This document shows, piece by piece, positions 24,550 through 33,524 of a stretch of 64,000 bases of DNA. Position 1 is the first letter of the stretch. Every line of letters starts with the position of its first letter. The position numbers and the translations under genes were made by a program. The notes beneath the pieces were generated by a model. That model searched no databases. It was given only the letters and a program-made list of their open reading frames with translations, and had not been told where the DNA came from. This stretch comes from an uncultured Bacteroides sp. (lineage in GTDB: Bacteria; Bacteroidota; Bacteroidia; Bacteroidales; Bacteroidaceae). Location of the stretch: the NCBI GenBank assembly GCA_900555635.1, contig USLU01000007.1:62001-126000 (forward strand), written 5' to 3'.

Positions 24550-26317
24550 AGACACTCATTTCTTATCATTTAGCCGGAAATTGTTTCTTTCGGTTATTTC
24601 GTTATTCCTTGTATTTGCCGTTTGCTTCATTGCTTACCAATATCAACGTGAAAAAGAATATAAGGTAGAACTGCTGGATATGCAGCTGCAAGATTACAAT
24701 GAACGCTTACATCAGGAACTACAAGAAACTCCAGATAGCTTATGGAAATACATGATGGATAACTATATTTCCAATTACAAAAACAAGGATATTCGTACCA
24801 CAGTAGTTGATTTACAAGGAAATGTAGTGTTCGACAGCTATAAAAAAAGTAATCAGGAGCTGGCAAACCACATCAAACGTCCCGAAGTACAAACTGCCTT
24901 GAAATATGGTAAAGGTTATGATGTCAGGCGTACATCGGAAACTACCGGTACGCCCTACTTCTATTCTGCTACAGTTTATGACAACTATATTATTCGTTCG
25001 GCCCTGCCTTATAACGTAAATTTAATGAAGAACCTGGCAGCCGATCCACATTATCTTTGGTTTACTCTTATTATAACGCTGCTATTAATATTCATTTTCT
25101 ACAAATTCACATCTAAGTTAGGAACCGCCATCACTCAATTACGTGAATTTGCAAAGCGGGCTGATAAAAATGAGCCTATTGAAATGGATATACAATCTGC
25201 ATTCCCGCACAATGAGCTAGGAGAAATATCGCAGCATATTATTCAGATATATAAGCGCGTACGCGAAACAAAAGAAGCATTATACATTGAACGTGAAAAA
25301 CTTATCACCCACTTACAAACATCTCGCGAAGGCTTAGGCGTATTTACAAAAGATAAAAAAGAGGTATTGGTGAATAATTTGTTTACCCAATATAGCAACC
25401 TCATCTCAGACTCTAACTTGCAGACTACTGAAGAAATCTTCTCGATCTGCGAGTTTCAGCAAATTACCGACTTTATCAGTAAAGCCCAAAAACGCTCCAC
25501 GGATAGGGAAGAGAAAAGAATGTCTATCAATATCAACAAAAATGGGCGTATTTTCATAGTGGAATGTATCATTTTCCAAGATCTTAGCTTCGAAATCTCT
25601 ATCAACGACATTACACAAGAAGAAGAGCAAGTAAGATTAAAACGGCAATTGACGCAAAACATTGCTCATGAATTAAAAACGCCGGTTAGTAGCATACAAG
25701 GTTATCTGGAAACTATAGTAAACAATGAAAATATCCCCCGAGAGAAATTACAGACTTTCCTTGAACGCTGTTATGCCCAAAGCAACCGTTTAAGCCGATT
25801 ACTGCGTGACATCTCTGTATTAACCCGAATGGATGAAGCCGCCAACATGATTGATATGGAAAAAGTAGATATCAGCGTATTGGTTACCAACATTGTTAAT
25901 GAAGTTTCTTTGGAATTAGAAGAAAAGCATATTACGGTAGTCAATTCTCTGAAACCCAAGATACAGTTACGAGGAAACTACTCCTTGCTTTATTCAATTT
26001 TCCGCAATCTGATGGATAATGCCATAGCTTATGCCGGAAACGACATACATATTAATATCAGTTGTTTCCGTGAAGATGAGCACTTCTACTATTTCAGTTT
26101 TGCCGATACAGGAGTGGGAGTTACACCGGAGCATCTGAACCGCTTGTTCGAACGTTTCTACCGGGTAGATAAAGGACGTTCCCGAAAACTCGGTGGAACA
26201 GGTCTAGGATTGGCAATCGTAAAGAATTCAGTGATTATACATGGGGGAACCATCTCTGCTAAGAACAATCAAGGTGGAGGATTGGAATTTGTATTCACAC
26301 TAGCGAAAGAAAAATAA
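24524..26317 (+). CDS. Membrane sensor histidine kinase
   Basis: 597 aa. Two membrane helices (about residues 20-40 and 180-200) enclose a 140-residue periplasmic sensor with no family I can name. A HAMP-like segment follows, then a PAS-like stretch, the dimerisation box with phosphoaccepting His382 (NIAHELKTPVSS), N-box (NLMDNAIAYAG), and G boxes DTGVGV and GGTGLGLAIVKNS. It passes phosphate to the regulator whose gene it overlaps. The operon ends at the hairpin at 26324-26379. Confidence 0.92.
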   Translation: MDTASKPNKDTHFLSFSRKLFLSVISLFLVFAVCFIAYQYQREKEYKVELLDMQLQDYNERLHQELQETPDSLWKYMMDNYISNYKNKDIRTTVVDLQGNVVFDSYKKSNQELANHIKRPEVQTALKYGKGYDVRRTSETTGTPYFYSATVYDNYIIRSALPYNVNLMKNLAADPHYLWFTLIITLLLIFIFYKFTSKLGTAITQLREFAKRADKNEPIEMDIQSAFPHNELGEISQHIIQIYKRVRETKEALYIEREKLITHLQTSREGLGVFTKDKKEVLVNNLFTQYSNLISDSNLQTTEEIFSICEFQQITDFISKAQKRSTDREEKRMSININKNGRIFIVECIIFQDLSFEISINDITQEEEQVRLKRQLTQNIAHELKTPVSSIQGYLETIVNNENIPREKLQTFLERCYAQSNRLSRLLRDISVLTRMDEAANMIDMEKVDISVLVTNIVNEVSLELEEKHITVVNSLKPKIQLRGNYSLLYSIFRNLMDNAIAYAGNDIHINISCFREDEHFYYFSFADTGVGVTPEHLNRLFERFYRVDKGRSRKLGGTGLGLAIVKNSVIIHGGTISAKNNQGGGLEFVFTLAKEK

Positions 26318-26323
26318 AGTTGT

Positions 26324-26379
26324 ACCTATAGCTGCATTTGCTCACACAGATATGAGGGTGAGGAGATACAGCTATAGGT
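26324..26379. terminator. Hairpin between the kinase and the converging apyrase gene
   Basis: Arms acctatagctg (26324-26334) and cagctataggt (26369-26379) are perfect 11-bp complements with a 34-nt loop, sitting between two converging 3' ends. Confidence 0.65.
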
Positions 26380-26388
26380 GTTTAGTGT

Positions 26389-27444
26389 TTAGTTTGGTTT
26401 TTTAGTACTATAGTTAAACGCTTCTGGATTCTTATTATCATTGACAACAATATCCAATGCTACTCCTACGGTCCAATCGGATTCATCTTTTGCTAAATCA
26501 ATTTTTCCGTCCAACCCCCATTTTTCAAAGACATTTACTATATATTCAACGTTCATCTTCGGATGATGGTTCTCTTTCGTATCGCGAGCATTAATAGTGG
26601 TTGCATAATGATTGAGATCTTCACAAGATAGACCTTTTGCTCCCTCAGAAGCTACTCTCAAAGGTGTTCCAAGTCCGACAAATGTAACTTTTGAAGCAAT
26701 AATCATACTTTTAATATCATCTAACCCTACTCCAAAATCAGTTTGTTTCACCGATTCATTTTTTTCAAAAACTTGATCCGCTCCGCCACCAAGATAACTT
26801 TTACTGTAAATTACACCAAATTTATTATGCCTAATGCAGTCTTCCGACTGAACACTTGATACTTTATATGCTATTTGCATGGAAGCTCCTCCTATTTCAA
26901 GAATGCCGTTCGGATTAGCAAACGACCATGACTTTTTACCACTGTCCCATTTTAGTTCTCCATTTTTGTAATTTGCCGCTATCCATGCATAAATTCCTTC
27001 ATATCGCCCGGAAATAGTCATGGCTTTTTCCAATTTGTAACCTGAAAGAGATGTGTTTTTCATCTTTGTGTAAATTGAATTTGCTTCTATGCTGTTTACC
27101 AGCCTCATACCAGCGGTTGCCAAGACATATAGGTCAATCGGGTTAAACTTATCCGGGTTAGAATATTTGCATGTCATTGTAGTCAAAAAACTATCTACAC
27201 ATTTTTGGCAATTATTAATACAGGATAATGCAACTCCCTTTGAAGCGTCCACCTTATCACCAATAGGATACAAAGTTGTTAATACTTTAGTATTATCATC
27301 AATATCATACACATAAAACCTCGACCCTGAACTTCCTGCATCAATAATCGCAATCTTTTTCGCCGATAGTCCACCTACAACACTTAGCAAGAATATCGCT
27401 ATCAGCAGCAATGCTTTAATTCTAATTTTCAATAAATCTTTCAT
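26389..27444 (-). CDS. GDA1/CD39-family apyrase (nucleoside triphosphate diphosphohydrolase)
   Basis: 351 aa from the ATG at 27444, chosen because it begins a clean signal peptide (MKDLLKIRIKALLLIAIF, ending GLSA); an in-frame upstream ATG at 27573 adds 43 residues of no matching character. Apyrase conserved regions are visible: ACR1 DAGSSGSR (about residues 35-42), ACR3 LATAGMR, and ACR4 GILEIGGASMQIAY. Enzymes of this family remove gamma and beta phosphates from extracellular ATP or ADP using Ca or Mg. Here it would act in the periplasm or outside. The family is common in eukaryotes and patchy in bacteria. It is a single-gene unit. Confidence 0.88.
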   Translation of the reverse strand: MKDLLKIRIKALLLIAIFLLSVVGGLSAKKIAIIDAGSSGSRFYVYDIDDNTKVLTTLYPIGDKVDASKGVALSCINNCQKCVDSFLTTMTCKYSNPDKFNPIDLYVLATAGMRLVNSIEANSIYTKMKNTSLSGYKLEKAMTISGRYEGIYAWIAANYKNGELKWDSGKKSWSFANPNGILEIGGASMQIAYKVSSVQSEDCIRHNKFGVIYSKSYLGGGADQVFEKNESVKQTDFGVGLDDIKSMIIASKVTFVGLGTPLRVASEGAKGLSCEDLNHYATTINARDTKENHHPKMNVEYIVNVFEKWGLDGKIDLAKDESDWTVGVALDIVVNDNKNPEAFNYSTKKPN

Positions 27445-27643
27445 ACTTGTTCGTTTATAAATTTCTCCTACTCTTTTCAATATATGGTTTTTCAGAATCC
27501 ACCATGTTGCAAACCTACGAGGCAAATGTAAAGGGGAAATAAGACATAGCACAGCTTGTTTGATAAACAGCATTTATTAAAGACAATCGTACATATTGGG
27601 AAGAGATGATGCCATTTCTGTACACATTTTCATTTTTTTTCTT

Positions 27644-27651
27644 ATCTTTGC
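27644..27651 (+). promoter_or_regulatory. -7 element of the riboswitch-tnaA transcript
   Basis: TATCTTTG matches TAnnTTTG and lies just before the first base-paired element of the riboswitch, as expected for a leader that starts at about 27658. The -33 region is weak. Confidence 0.6.
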
Positions 27652-27658
27652 AACGCAT

Positions 27659-27862
27659 TGGTTCACCACTTCTTTCCGGAAGTGGCGATTAAAAGGGAAT
27701 CAGGTGAGAATCCTGAGCAGTCCCGCTGCTGTAAGTTTCATAAACGGTTGCAGACATTACTTATGCCACTGGATATTGTCCGGGAAGGCGCCTGTAACAG
27801 AAATAAGTCAGAAGACCTGCCATGCACGTTTTTATCATTGCTTTCGAGGAAAAAGCGTTGAG
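27659..27862 (+). ncRNA. Cobalamin (B12) riboswitch
   Basis: The aptamer landmarks are all present in order: an opening stem (acttctttccggaagt), the core gggaatcaggtgagaatcc, gagcagtcccgctgctgtaa, the variable arm, and the closing core agtcagaagacctgcc at 27806-27822, followed by the kissing-loop stem. Binding of cobalamin normally shuts off B12 transport or B12-alternative genes. Here the only gene downstream on this strand is tryptophanase, 250 nt away, with a terminator-like hairpin in between. Confidence 0.93.
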
Positions 27863-27958
27863 TCTAATGAGCCGGACAAATCGTCCATCATTTCATTCAT
27901 CAAACCTAATTCAGAGAAAGTAAAAAGGTAAATAAACTCTGCCAAGTTTATTTAAATG

Positions 27959-27989
27959 ATGTCCGGTCGAAGTGATTTCGCCCGGACAT
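27959..27989 (+). terminator. Probable riboswitch-controlled terminator before tnaA
   Basis: Stem atgtccgg / ccggacat followed by ttacttttc. An upstream segment gccggac (27871-27877), right after the aptamer, can pair with the same gtccggt (27961-27967), giving a mutually exclusive antiterminator. Confidence 0.65.
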
Positions 27990-28111
27990 TTACTTTTCAA
28001 AAAGTCACAAAAAGATTGGTTGCTATTAATTAAATAGCTATATTCGGCACATAAAACTCAAAAACAAGTTTTATTTACTGACCTATTGTCAAATCCTTAA
28101 ATGTATAGAAC

Positions 28112-29485
28112 ATGGAAATCCCGTTTGCCGAATCATGGAAAATCAAAATGGTGGAACCTATCCGTAAAAGTACCCGCCAGGAACGCGAACAATGGCTGAA
28201 AGAAGCTCACTACAACGTATTTCAACTTAAATCAGAACAAGTTTATATTGATCTTATCACTGACTCGGGTACAGGAGCCATGAGCGACCGCCAATGGGCA
28301 GGTATGATGTTGGGAGACGAGAGTTATGCCGGCGCTTCTTCTTTCTTTAATCTCAAAGAAGTCATCACACGCCTGACCGGATTTGAATACGTGATCCCCA
28401 CCCACCAGGGACGGGCTGCCGAAAATGTACTTTTCTCCTATCTAGTACATGAAGGAGATATAATTCCGGGAAATTCTCATTTCGATACGACTAAAGGACA
28501 TATAGAAGGGCGCAAGGCCATAGCTTTGGATTGTACCATAGATGAAGCCAAACAGACACAACTCGAAGTACCTTTTAAAGGCAATGTAGATCCCACCAAA
28601 CTAGAAAAGGCTTTACTGGGATTTGGAGAAAAAATACCGTTTATCATCATTACCATCACCAATAATACAGCCGGTGGTCAACCCGTTTCCATGCAAAACC
28701 TGCGTGAAGTACGAGCTATTGCCAAGAAATATAACAAACCTGTCTTATTTGACTCCGCCCGCTTTGCAGAGAATGCCTATTTCATCAAAACAAGAGAGAA
28801 CGGGTATCAAGATAAAAGCATCAAAGAGATTACCCGTGAAATGTTCGCTCTGGCAGATGGCATGACTATGAGTGCCAAGAAAGATGGAATCGTCAATATG
28901 GGAGGTTTCATAGCAACGCGTCTGAAAGACTGGTACGAAGGTGCCAAAGGCTACTGTGTACAATATGAAGGTTACCTGACATACGGCGGCATGAATGGTC
29001 GTGATATGAACGCACTTGCCATCGGCTTGGACGAGAATACCGAATTTGATAATCTGGAAACACGCATCCGGCAAGTGGGATATCTAGCCCAAAAGTTGGA
29101 TGAATATAATATTCCCTACCAACGTCCCGCAGGCGGACATGCCATATTTGTAGATGCTCCTAAAGTATTGACTCATGTTCCCAAAGAAGAGTTTCCTGCA
29201 CAAACCTTAACTGTGGAACTTTATTTGGAAGCAGGCATACGTGGATGCGAAATCGGTTATTTACTTGCGGACCGTGATCCTATAACGCGCGAAAATCGTT
29301 TTAATGGATTAGATTTACTTCGTCTGGCAATTCCAAGACGGGTATATACAGATAATCACATGAATGTAGTTGCAGCTGCATTAAAAAATGTATATGATAA
29401 ACGCGAAAGCATCACCCGCGGTGTACGCATAGCTTGGGAAGCTCCATTGATGCGCCACTTTACCGTACAATTGGAAAGATTATGA
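28112..29485 (+). CDS. tnaA: Tryptophanase (tryptophan indole-lyase)
   Basis: 457 aa, normal for tryptophanase. PLP enzyme that splits tryptophan into indole, pyruvate and ammonia in the cytoplasm. Recognisable segments are DRQWAGMMLGDESYAGASSF near residue 60, the Thr-His-Gln-Gly-Arg region (PTHQGRAAENV), and the PLP-lysine region MTMSAKKDG (Lys256/257). The close relative tyrosine phenol-lyase cannot be fully excluded, but length and the overall sequence fit tryptophanase. It is the only gene under the cobalamin riboswitch. Its stop is 4 nt from the stop of the converging phosphopantetheinyl transferase. Confidence 0.92.
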   Translation: MEIPFAESWKIKMVEPIRKSTRQEREQWLKEAHYNVFQLKSEQVYIDLITDSGTGAMSDRQWAGMMLGDESYAGASSFFNLKEVITRLTGFEYVIPTHQGRAAENVLFSYLVHEGDIIPGNSHFDTTKGHIEGRKAIALDCTIDEAKQTQLEVPFKGNVDPTKLEKALLGFGEKIPFIIITITNNTAGGQPVSMQNLREVRAIAKKYNKPVLFDSARFAENAYFIKTRENGYQDKSIKEITREMFALADGMTMSAKKDGIVNMGGFIATRLKDWYEGAKGYCVQYEGYLTYGGMNGRDMNALAIGLDENTEFDNLETRIRQVGYLAQKLDEYNIPYQRPAGGHAIFVDAPKVLTHVPKEEFPAQTLTVELYLEAGIRGCEIGYLLADRDPITRENRFNGLDLLRLAIPRRVYTDNHMNVVAAALKNVYDKRESITRGVRIAWEAPLMRHFTVQLERL

Positions 29486-29489
29486 AAAA

Positions 29490-30131
29490 CTAATCAATAT
29501 GCCAAGTCAAGACGAAATCAGGATGGAGCAAATAATCTATTTTAAAGGATTGTTGCAGCTCCGTCCTGTATTCGTGGGCATTAAAGCTACCCTGCTCCTG
29601 TGGAACGAAAGGTTCTATGTACAAATGTTTTCTAAAATCAACTTCAGCTGTATTCATGCACTTGAACATAACCTCCTTAGCCGACCAATGCAATAAAAGG
29701 TTCCAGGTATCATCCCCCTGATAAGGATGTACAGTTTCATCTTCTCGCATATATTTATGGGCCACTTTATGTACTCGCTGTCCATACTGCTCTATATCAA
29801 CACCAACCGGTGTACTTCCAAGAATTACCGCTACATATCCTTTTGTATGTGAGATACTAAGATGGTAAGATCCATCTACCAAATATGGTTTACCTGAAGG
29901 CAAATAGCCTATTTCTTTATGTTCATGAAGCAAATGATAGAGCAGCACACGCACTGACAACCACTCCAATTGACGGTGTAAAGACGTGAATTGTTTGGTA
30001 GCCTCTTCAAACAGGGTGGTATTTGATAGCTCATCCTGCAAAGCCGTAAGCGATTCTTCCATCCGCCAAACACCTAACGACCAGAAGTCTCCTTTAATCT
30101 GAGTGAGAAGTGCCATCAGTAGAAGGTTCAT
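29490..30131 (-). CDS. 4'-phosphopantetheinyl transferase (Sfp type)
   Basis: 213 aa from the first ATG; a second ATG five codons later is plausible. Magnesium-binding and catalytic motifs of the Sfp/AcpT superfamily are present: PSGKPYL, HLSISHTKGYVAV, GVDIEQYG and WSAKEVMFK. It transfers the phosphopantetheine arm of CoA to acyl carrier protein; no NRPS or PKS is nearby, so the fatty-acid ACP is the likely target. The start overlaps the end of gldE by 23-38 nt, so the gene is translationally coupled and is the last of the mutY-ssb-gldE unit. Confidence 0.88.
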   Translation of the reverse strand: MNLLLMALLTQIKGDFWSLGVWRMEESLTALQDELSNTTLFEEATKQFTSLHRQLEWLSVRVLLYHLLHEHKEIGYLPSGKPYLVDGSYHLSISHTKGYVAVILGSTPVGVDIEQYGQRVHKVAHKYMREDETVHPYQGDDTWNLLLHWSAKEVMFKCMNTAEVDFRKHLYIEPFVPQEQGSFNAHEYRTELQQSFKIDYLLHPDFVLTWHID

Positions 30132-31446
30132 TAATCTTAAACTTCACCTTTAAGATGCGACGATTATCCATCTCCAAAACTTCAAATTCATAGCAATCAT
30201 AAGTAACTTTTTCGTGAAGTGCAGGAAACTCGCCTTTCAATTCAAGAAGAAGACCTGCCAAGGTATCGGCATCTCCTGCTACAGCATCAAAAGTGTCCTC
30301 GTTTATCTTAGTGATTTTATAGAAATCAGTCAATTGTGTCTTAGCTTCGAAAATCCAGGTACGATCGTTAAGCACTACATAAGTACGCTCTTCGTCATCA
30401 TACTCATCATGAATTTCACCTACAATTTCTTCAATAATGTCCTCCATGGTTACAATGCCCGAAGTACCTCCAAACTCATCCACAACTATTGCAATATGAA
30501 TTTTATTTGCCTGAAAGTCACGTAGCAAGTCATCAATCATTTTCGTCTCCGGTACAAAATATGCAGGCCGGATCAACGACTGCCAGCGGAAATTATCCCC
30601 TTTATTCAAATGAGGCAATAAGTCTTTTATATAAAGCACTCCCTTAATATTATCACGTGTATCTGCATAGACAGGGATACGAGAATAAGCGTTCTCAATA
30701 ATACATTTCAGCACTTCCTTAAACGGAGTACGAATATCCAAATCAACTACATCCAAACGGGATGTCATTACTTCCTTGGCAGTTTCGCCACCAAAACGAA
30801 TGATTCCTTCCAGAATATTATTTTCTTCTGAAAGTTCTGCTTTATCTGTCAATTCAAGGGCATGCGAAAGTTCGTCTACTGAAATATTACGATTTTTACG
30901 TGCAATATGCTTATTAAGGAAAGAAGTAGATTGCACCAATAAAGAAGCTAACGGATAGAAAACAGAACGGAACATAGTGATACCCGGTGCCGCAAAACGA
31001 CAAAATGTCAATGTTTTCTGCGCAGAATAAATCTTGGGCATAATTTCGCCAAAGAGTAATAACAAGAAAGTAAGTGCTATTGTCAAGATTACAAATTCCG
31101 CAATTTGAGAATGAAACTGAAACACACTCATGAAAAAGAAATTACAGAGTATAATTATGGTAACATTCACAAAATTATTGGTAATCAAAATTGTAGCTAA
31201 CAATCGTTCTGTGTTTTCCAGCAAATTACTGATCTTTTCATCCGAAGGATGTTTCTTCTCCGCAATAGAGTTTAAGTCGGAGGGCGAAAGCGAAAAAAAA
31301 GCTATTTCAGAGGCTGAAGCAAAGCCTGAAACGAGCAGAAGCAATCCTGCCAATACAATTGATACAATGGCTGAAATAGAAGGAGCATGTACGGAAATTC
31401 CGTTAAAAACATCTGCCAACTGGCATAAATAAGCGTCTGGGTCCAA
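30094..31446 (-). CDS. gldE: GldE-like membrane protein with CBS pair and CorC/HlyC domain
   Basis: 450 aa. An N-terminal DUF21-type transmembrane region (several helices between residues 20 and 180, with SGFASASEIAFFSLS) is followed by a CBS pair (about 215-340; YSRIPVYADTRDNIKGVLYIKDLL and VVDEFGGTSGIVTMEDIIEEIVGEI) and a C-terminal CorC/HlyC transporter-associated domain. In Flavobacterium GldE supports gliding motility and lies next to ssb and mutY as here; Bacteroides do not glide, so in this genome it is more likely an ion-transport related protein. Starts 23 nt after ssb. Confidence 0.88.
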   Translation of the reverse strand: MDPDAYLCQLADVFNGISVHAPSISAIVSIVLAGLLLLVSGFASASEIAFFSLSPSDLNSIAEKKHPSDEKISNLLENTERLLATILITNNFVNVTIIILCNFFFMSVFQFHSQIAEFVILTIALTFLLLLFGEIMPKIYSAQKTLTFCRFAAPGITMFRSVFYPLASLLVQSTSFLNKHIARKNRNISVDELSHALELTDKAELSEENNILEGIIRFGGETAKEVMTSRLDVVDLDIRTPFKEVLKCIIENAYSRIPVYADTRDNIKGVLYIKDLLPHLNKGDNFRWQSLIRPAYFVPETKMIDDLLRDFQANKIHIAIVVDEFGGTSGIVTMEDIIEEIVGEIHDEYDDEERTYVVLNDRTWIFEAKTQLTDFYKITKINEDTFDAVAGDADTLAGLLLELKGEFPALHEKVTYDCYEFEVLEMDNRRILKVKFKINEPSTDGTSHSD

Positions 31447-31469
31447 AGATTTTGGTTTTAGTTAAACAA

Positions 31470-31940
31470 TTAGAACGGCAAATCATCTGCCGGGTTATTT
31501 TGCACTGTATTATTCTGCAATTGTGCCGATTGCTGTGTAGGGGCAGCGGGCTGTCCGGACGTTCCGGCCTGAGGAGCAAAAGGTGTATTTCCCGGTGCAG
31601 CAGCACTTTTCGGTGAAAGCATTTCCATATTGTCTACAAAAATCTCAGTCACATAACGTTTCATACCTGCCTGATCATCGTAAGAGCGCGTACGGATTTT
31701 ACCTTCAACATAGAGTTTATCTCCTTTATGAACATATTGCTCTACAATCTCTCCTAAACGTCCCCTGAAAATAAGATTATGCCATTCTGTACGATCCGGA
31801 ATTTGTGTCCCGTTCTGCAAAGTATATCCTTTTTCTGTAGTAGCCAAAGAAAGTTGAGCAACACAGTTTCCGCCATCATAATAGGTAACTTTAGGATCTT
31901 GTCCTGCATTTCCTATCAATATCACTTTATTTACTGACAT
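31470..31940 (-). CDS. ssb: Single-stranded DNA-binding protein
   Basis: 156 aa. OB fold in the first 110 residues (MSVNKVILIGNAGQDPKV..., TEWHNLIFRGRLGEI, KGDKLYVEGKIRTRSY), then a Gln/Pro/Ala-rich flexible tail, ending in the acidic tip PADDLPF that docks partner proteins such as RecQ, PriA and exonuclease I. Essential for replication and repair. It lies between mutY (71 nt) and gldE (23 nt), an arrangement conserved across Bacteroidota. Confidence 0.96.
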   Translation of the reverse strand: MSVNKVILIGNAGQDPKVTYYDGGNCVAQLSLATTEKGYTLQNGTQIPDRTEWHNLIFRGRLGEIVEQYVHKGDKLYVEGKIRTRSYDDQAGMKRYVTEIFVDNMEMLSPKSAAAPGNTPFAPQAGTSGQPAAPTQQSAQLQNNTVQNNPADDLPF

Positions 31941-32011
31941 AAGCTTTGAATTTTTAATTTGCTGCCAAAATTAACGAGAATATTCACACAATGCAAGAAT
32001 ACAAACAAATT

Positions 32012-33055
32012 TTATACATATTTCTCCAAGAAGGCATGTATCAACCGAGGGACGGCATATTGACCTAAATCCTCTATTCTGATCTTCTGATAATCTGAGA
32101 ATGAAGGTGTTCCCTCTGGTAATTCCACTTCATAAAAGTTAGCATAAATAACCCGATGAGACAAGACGTGTTTTACATTCCGAAGAACCGAACACACCTT
32201 TATCCCCTCTCCTACTTCCTTAAAAAAATCATGTAACTGCCGGCACAACAGAAATTCTTCTTCGGATAAATCTTTCTCTGTTTCAATCAACGGCAATTCA
32301 AACAGATTTTTCCAAATATCATTTTCTGTCCTCTTATGTATTAATGTATACGCGCCCATACGTACATAAATATAATTAAAGTATCGGTTCGTTGTCTTTG
32401 TTTTATGCTGTTTCACCGGCAATTGCATAACTTTGCCTTTTAATAACGCAGAACAACTATCCGACAAGGGACAAAACAAGCAATTAGGCGTCTGTGGGGT
32501 ACATTGAATAGCACCAAAATCCATAATAGCTTGATTGTAATCAGCCGGATGAGATTTATCAAGCATTTCTTCTGCCAGAGCCGCAAAGATTTTCTTTCCC
32601 TCCGTAGAATCTATCGGGGTATCAATGCCGAAATAACGGGCAAGCACCCGATATACATTTCCATCTACAACCGCGTATGGCATATTGTAAGCAAAGGAGC
32701 AGATGGCGGCAGCCGTATAATCACCTACACCTTTCAATGCGCGCACCTCTTTGTAGGTTACCGGAAACACTCCATTCATACTCCTCGCCGCAGCATGAAG
32801 ATTACGTGCACGTGAATAATACCCTAAACCTTGCCAATACTTCATCACCTCATCTTCCGAAGCCGAAGCCAATGCCTCTACTTCAGGAAAACGACGCACA
32901 AAGCGGAGGAAATATTCATATCCTTGCACTACCCTTGTCTGCTGCAGAATAATCTCGGATATCCATATCACATAAGGGTCATTAGTTTCTCTCCAAGGTA
33001 GCTCACGCTTATTGCCGGCATACCACTCTAATAAAACTTCAGTCAGTATATTCAT
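32012..33055 (-). CDS. mutY: A/G-specific adenine glycosylase MutY
   Basis: 347 aa. Helix-hairpin-helix with catalytic region LKGVGDYTAAAICSFAYNMPYAVVDGNVYRVLARYFG; the Asp of VVDGNV is catalytic. Four cysteines of the 4Fe-4S cluster lie in CTPQTPNCLFCPLSDSC. The C-terminal part is the NUDIX-like domain that recognises 8-oxoguanine. The enzyme removes adenine mispaired with 8-oxoG. It is the first gene of the mutY-ssb-gldE-PPTase unit and divergent from the HU gene. Confidence 0.95.
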   Translation of the reverse strand: MNILTEVLLEWYAGNKRELPWRETNDPYVIWISEIILQQTRVVQGYEYFLRFVRRFPEVEALASASEDEVMKYWQGLGYYSRARNLHAAARSMNGVFPVTYKEVRALKGVGDYTAAAICSFAYNMPYAVVDGNVYRVLARYFGIDTPIDSTEGKKIFAALAEEMLDKSHPADYNQAIMDFGAIQCTPQTPNCLFCPLSDSCSALLKGKVMQLPVKQHKTKTTNRYFNYIYVRMGAYTLIHKRTENDIWKNLFELPLIETEKDLSEEEFLLCRQLHDFFKEVGEGIKVCSVLRNVKHVLSHRVIYANFYEVELPEGTPSFSDYQKIRIEDLGQYAVPRLIHAFLEKYV

Positions 33056-33155
33056 TTCAGAACAAAAGTACTGATTTTCAATCTAACAAAACTTAATCAT
33101 CAGACTTTTTTAGAAAAATGTCTGGAATATATTTTTTAGAGCGGCGGAAAAGCTA

Positions 33156-33163
33156 TATATTTG
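33156..33163 (+). promoter_or_regulatory. -7 element of the HU gene
   Basis: TATATTTG, perfect match to TAnnTTTG, with a T-run at the -33 distance; 51 nt before the HU start. Confidence 0.6.
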
Positions 33164-33214
33164 CAGTCCAAAAAATTAGGAAAACTATAGTAATAATATT
33201 TTTTTTAAAGAAAA

Positions 33215-33490
33215 ATGACTAAAGCTGATATTGTAAACGAGATTACAAAGAACACCGGAATTGACAAAGTCACAGTACTTACAACCGTTGAAGCATTCAT
33301 GGACGCAGTGAAAGCATCTTTATCTAAAGATGAAAATGTTTATCTTCGTGGATTTGGCAGTTTTGTAGTGAAGAAGAGAGCTCAGAAAACAGCTCGTAAC
33401 ATCTCTAAGAACACTACAATTATTATTCCGGAACATAACATTCCGGCTTTCAAGCCTGCTAAAACATTCACCATTTCAGTGAAGAAATAA
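33215..33490 (+). CDS. HU family DNA-binding protein
   Basis: 91 aa, full length for HU/IHF. N-terminal helices MTKADIVNEITKNTGIDK, the beta-arm with RGFGSFVVKKRAQKTARNI, the tip proline (IIPEHNIPAFKPAKTF) and the C-terminal helix. It bends and compacts DNA as a dimer; abundant nucleoid proteins of this family also assist site-specific inversions. It has its own strong -7 element and is followed 34 nt later by a 30-codon basic protein. Confidence 0.95.
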   Translation: MTKADIVNEITKNTGIDKVTVLTTVEAFMDAVKASLSKDENVYLRGFGSFVVKKRAQKTARNISKNTTIIIPEHNIPAFKPAKTFTISVKK

Positions 33491-33524
33491 TAAACAATAG
33501 TATTAACCCATAAAATTAGAAGCT

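Larger units (their letters stand above)
27445..28111. other. Intergenic region carrying the cobalamin riboswitch leader of tnaA
   Basis: 667 nt between the apyrase and tnaA. From about 27644 it holds the tnaA leader: promoter element, riboswitch and terminator, each listed separately. Nearer to tnaA is one further hairpin, ataaaact / agttttat (28051-28058 and 28067-28074). No B12 transport gene and no leader peptide with Trp codons is present. A 111-codon frame at 27596-27931 is simply the riboswitch read as protein. Confidence 0.8.

Noticed and set aside
27445..27573. 43-residue N-terminal extension of the apyrase
   Set aside because: Places residues before a good signal peptide that begins at 27444.
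27596..27931. 111-codon plus-strand reading frame before tnaA
   Set aside because: It is the cobalamin riboswitch and its promoter read as protein.
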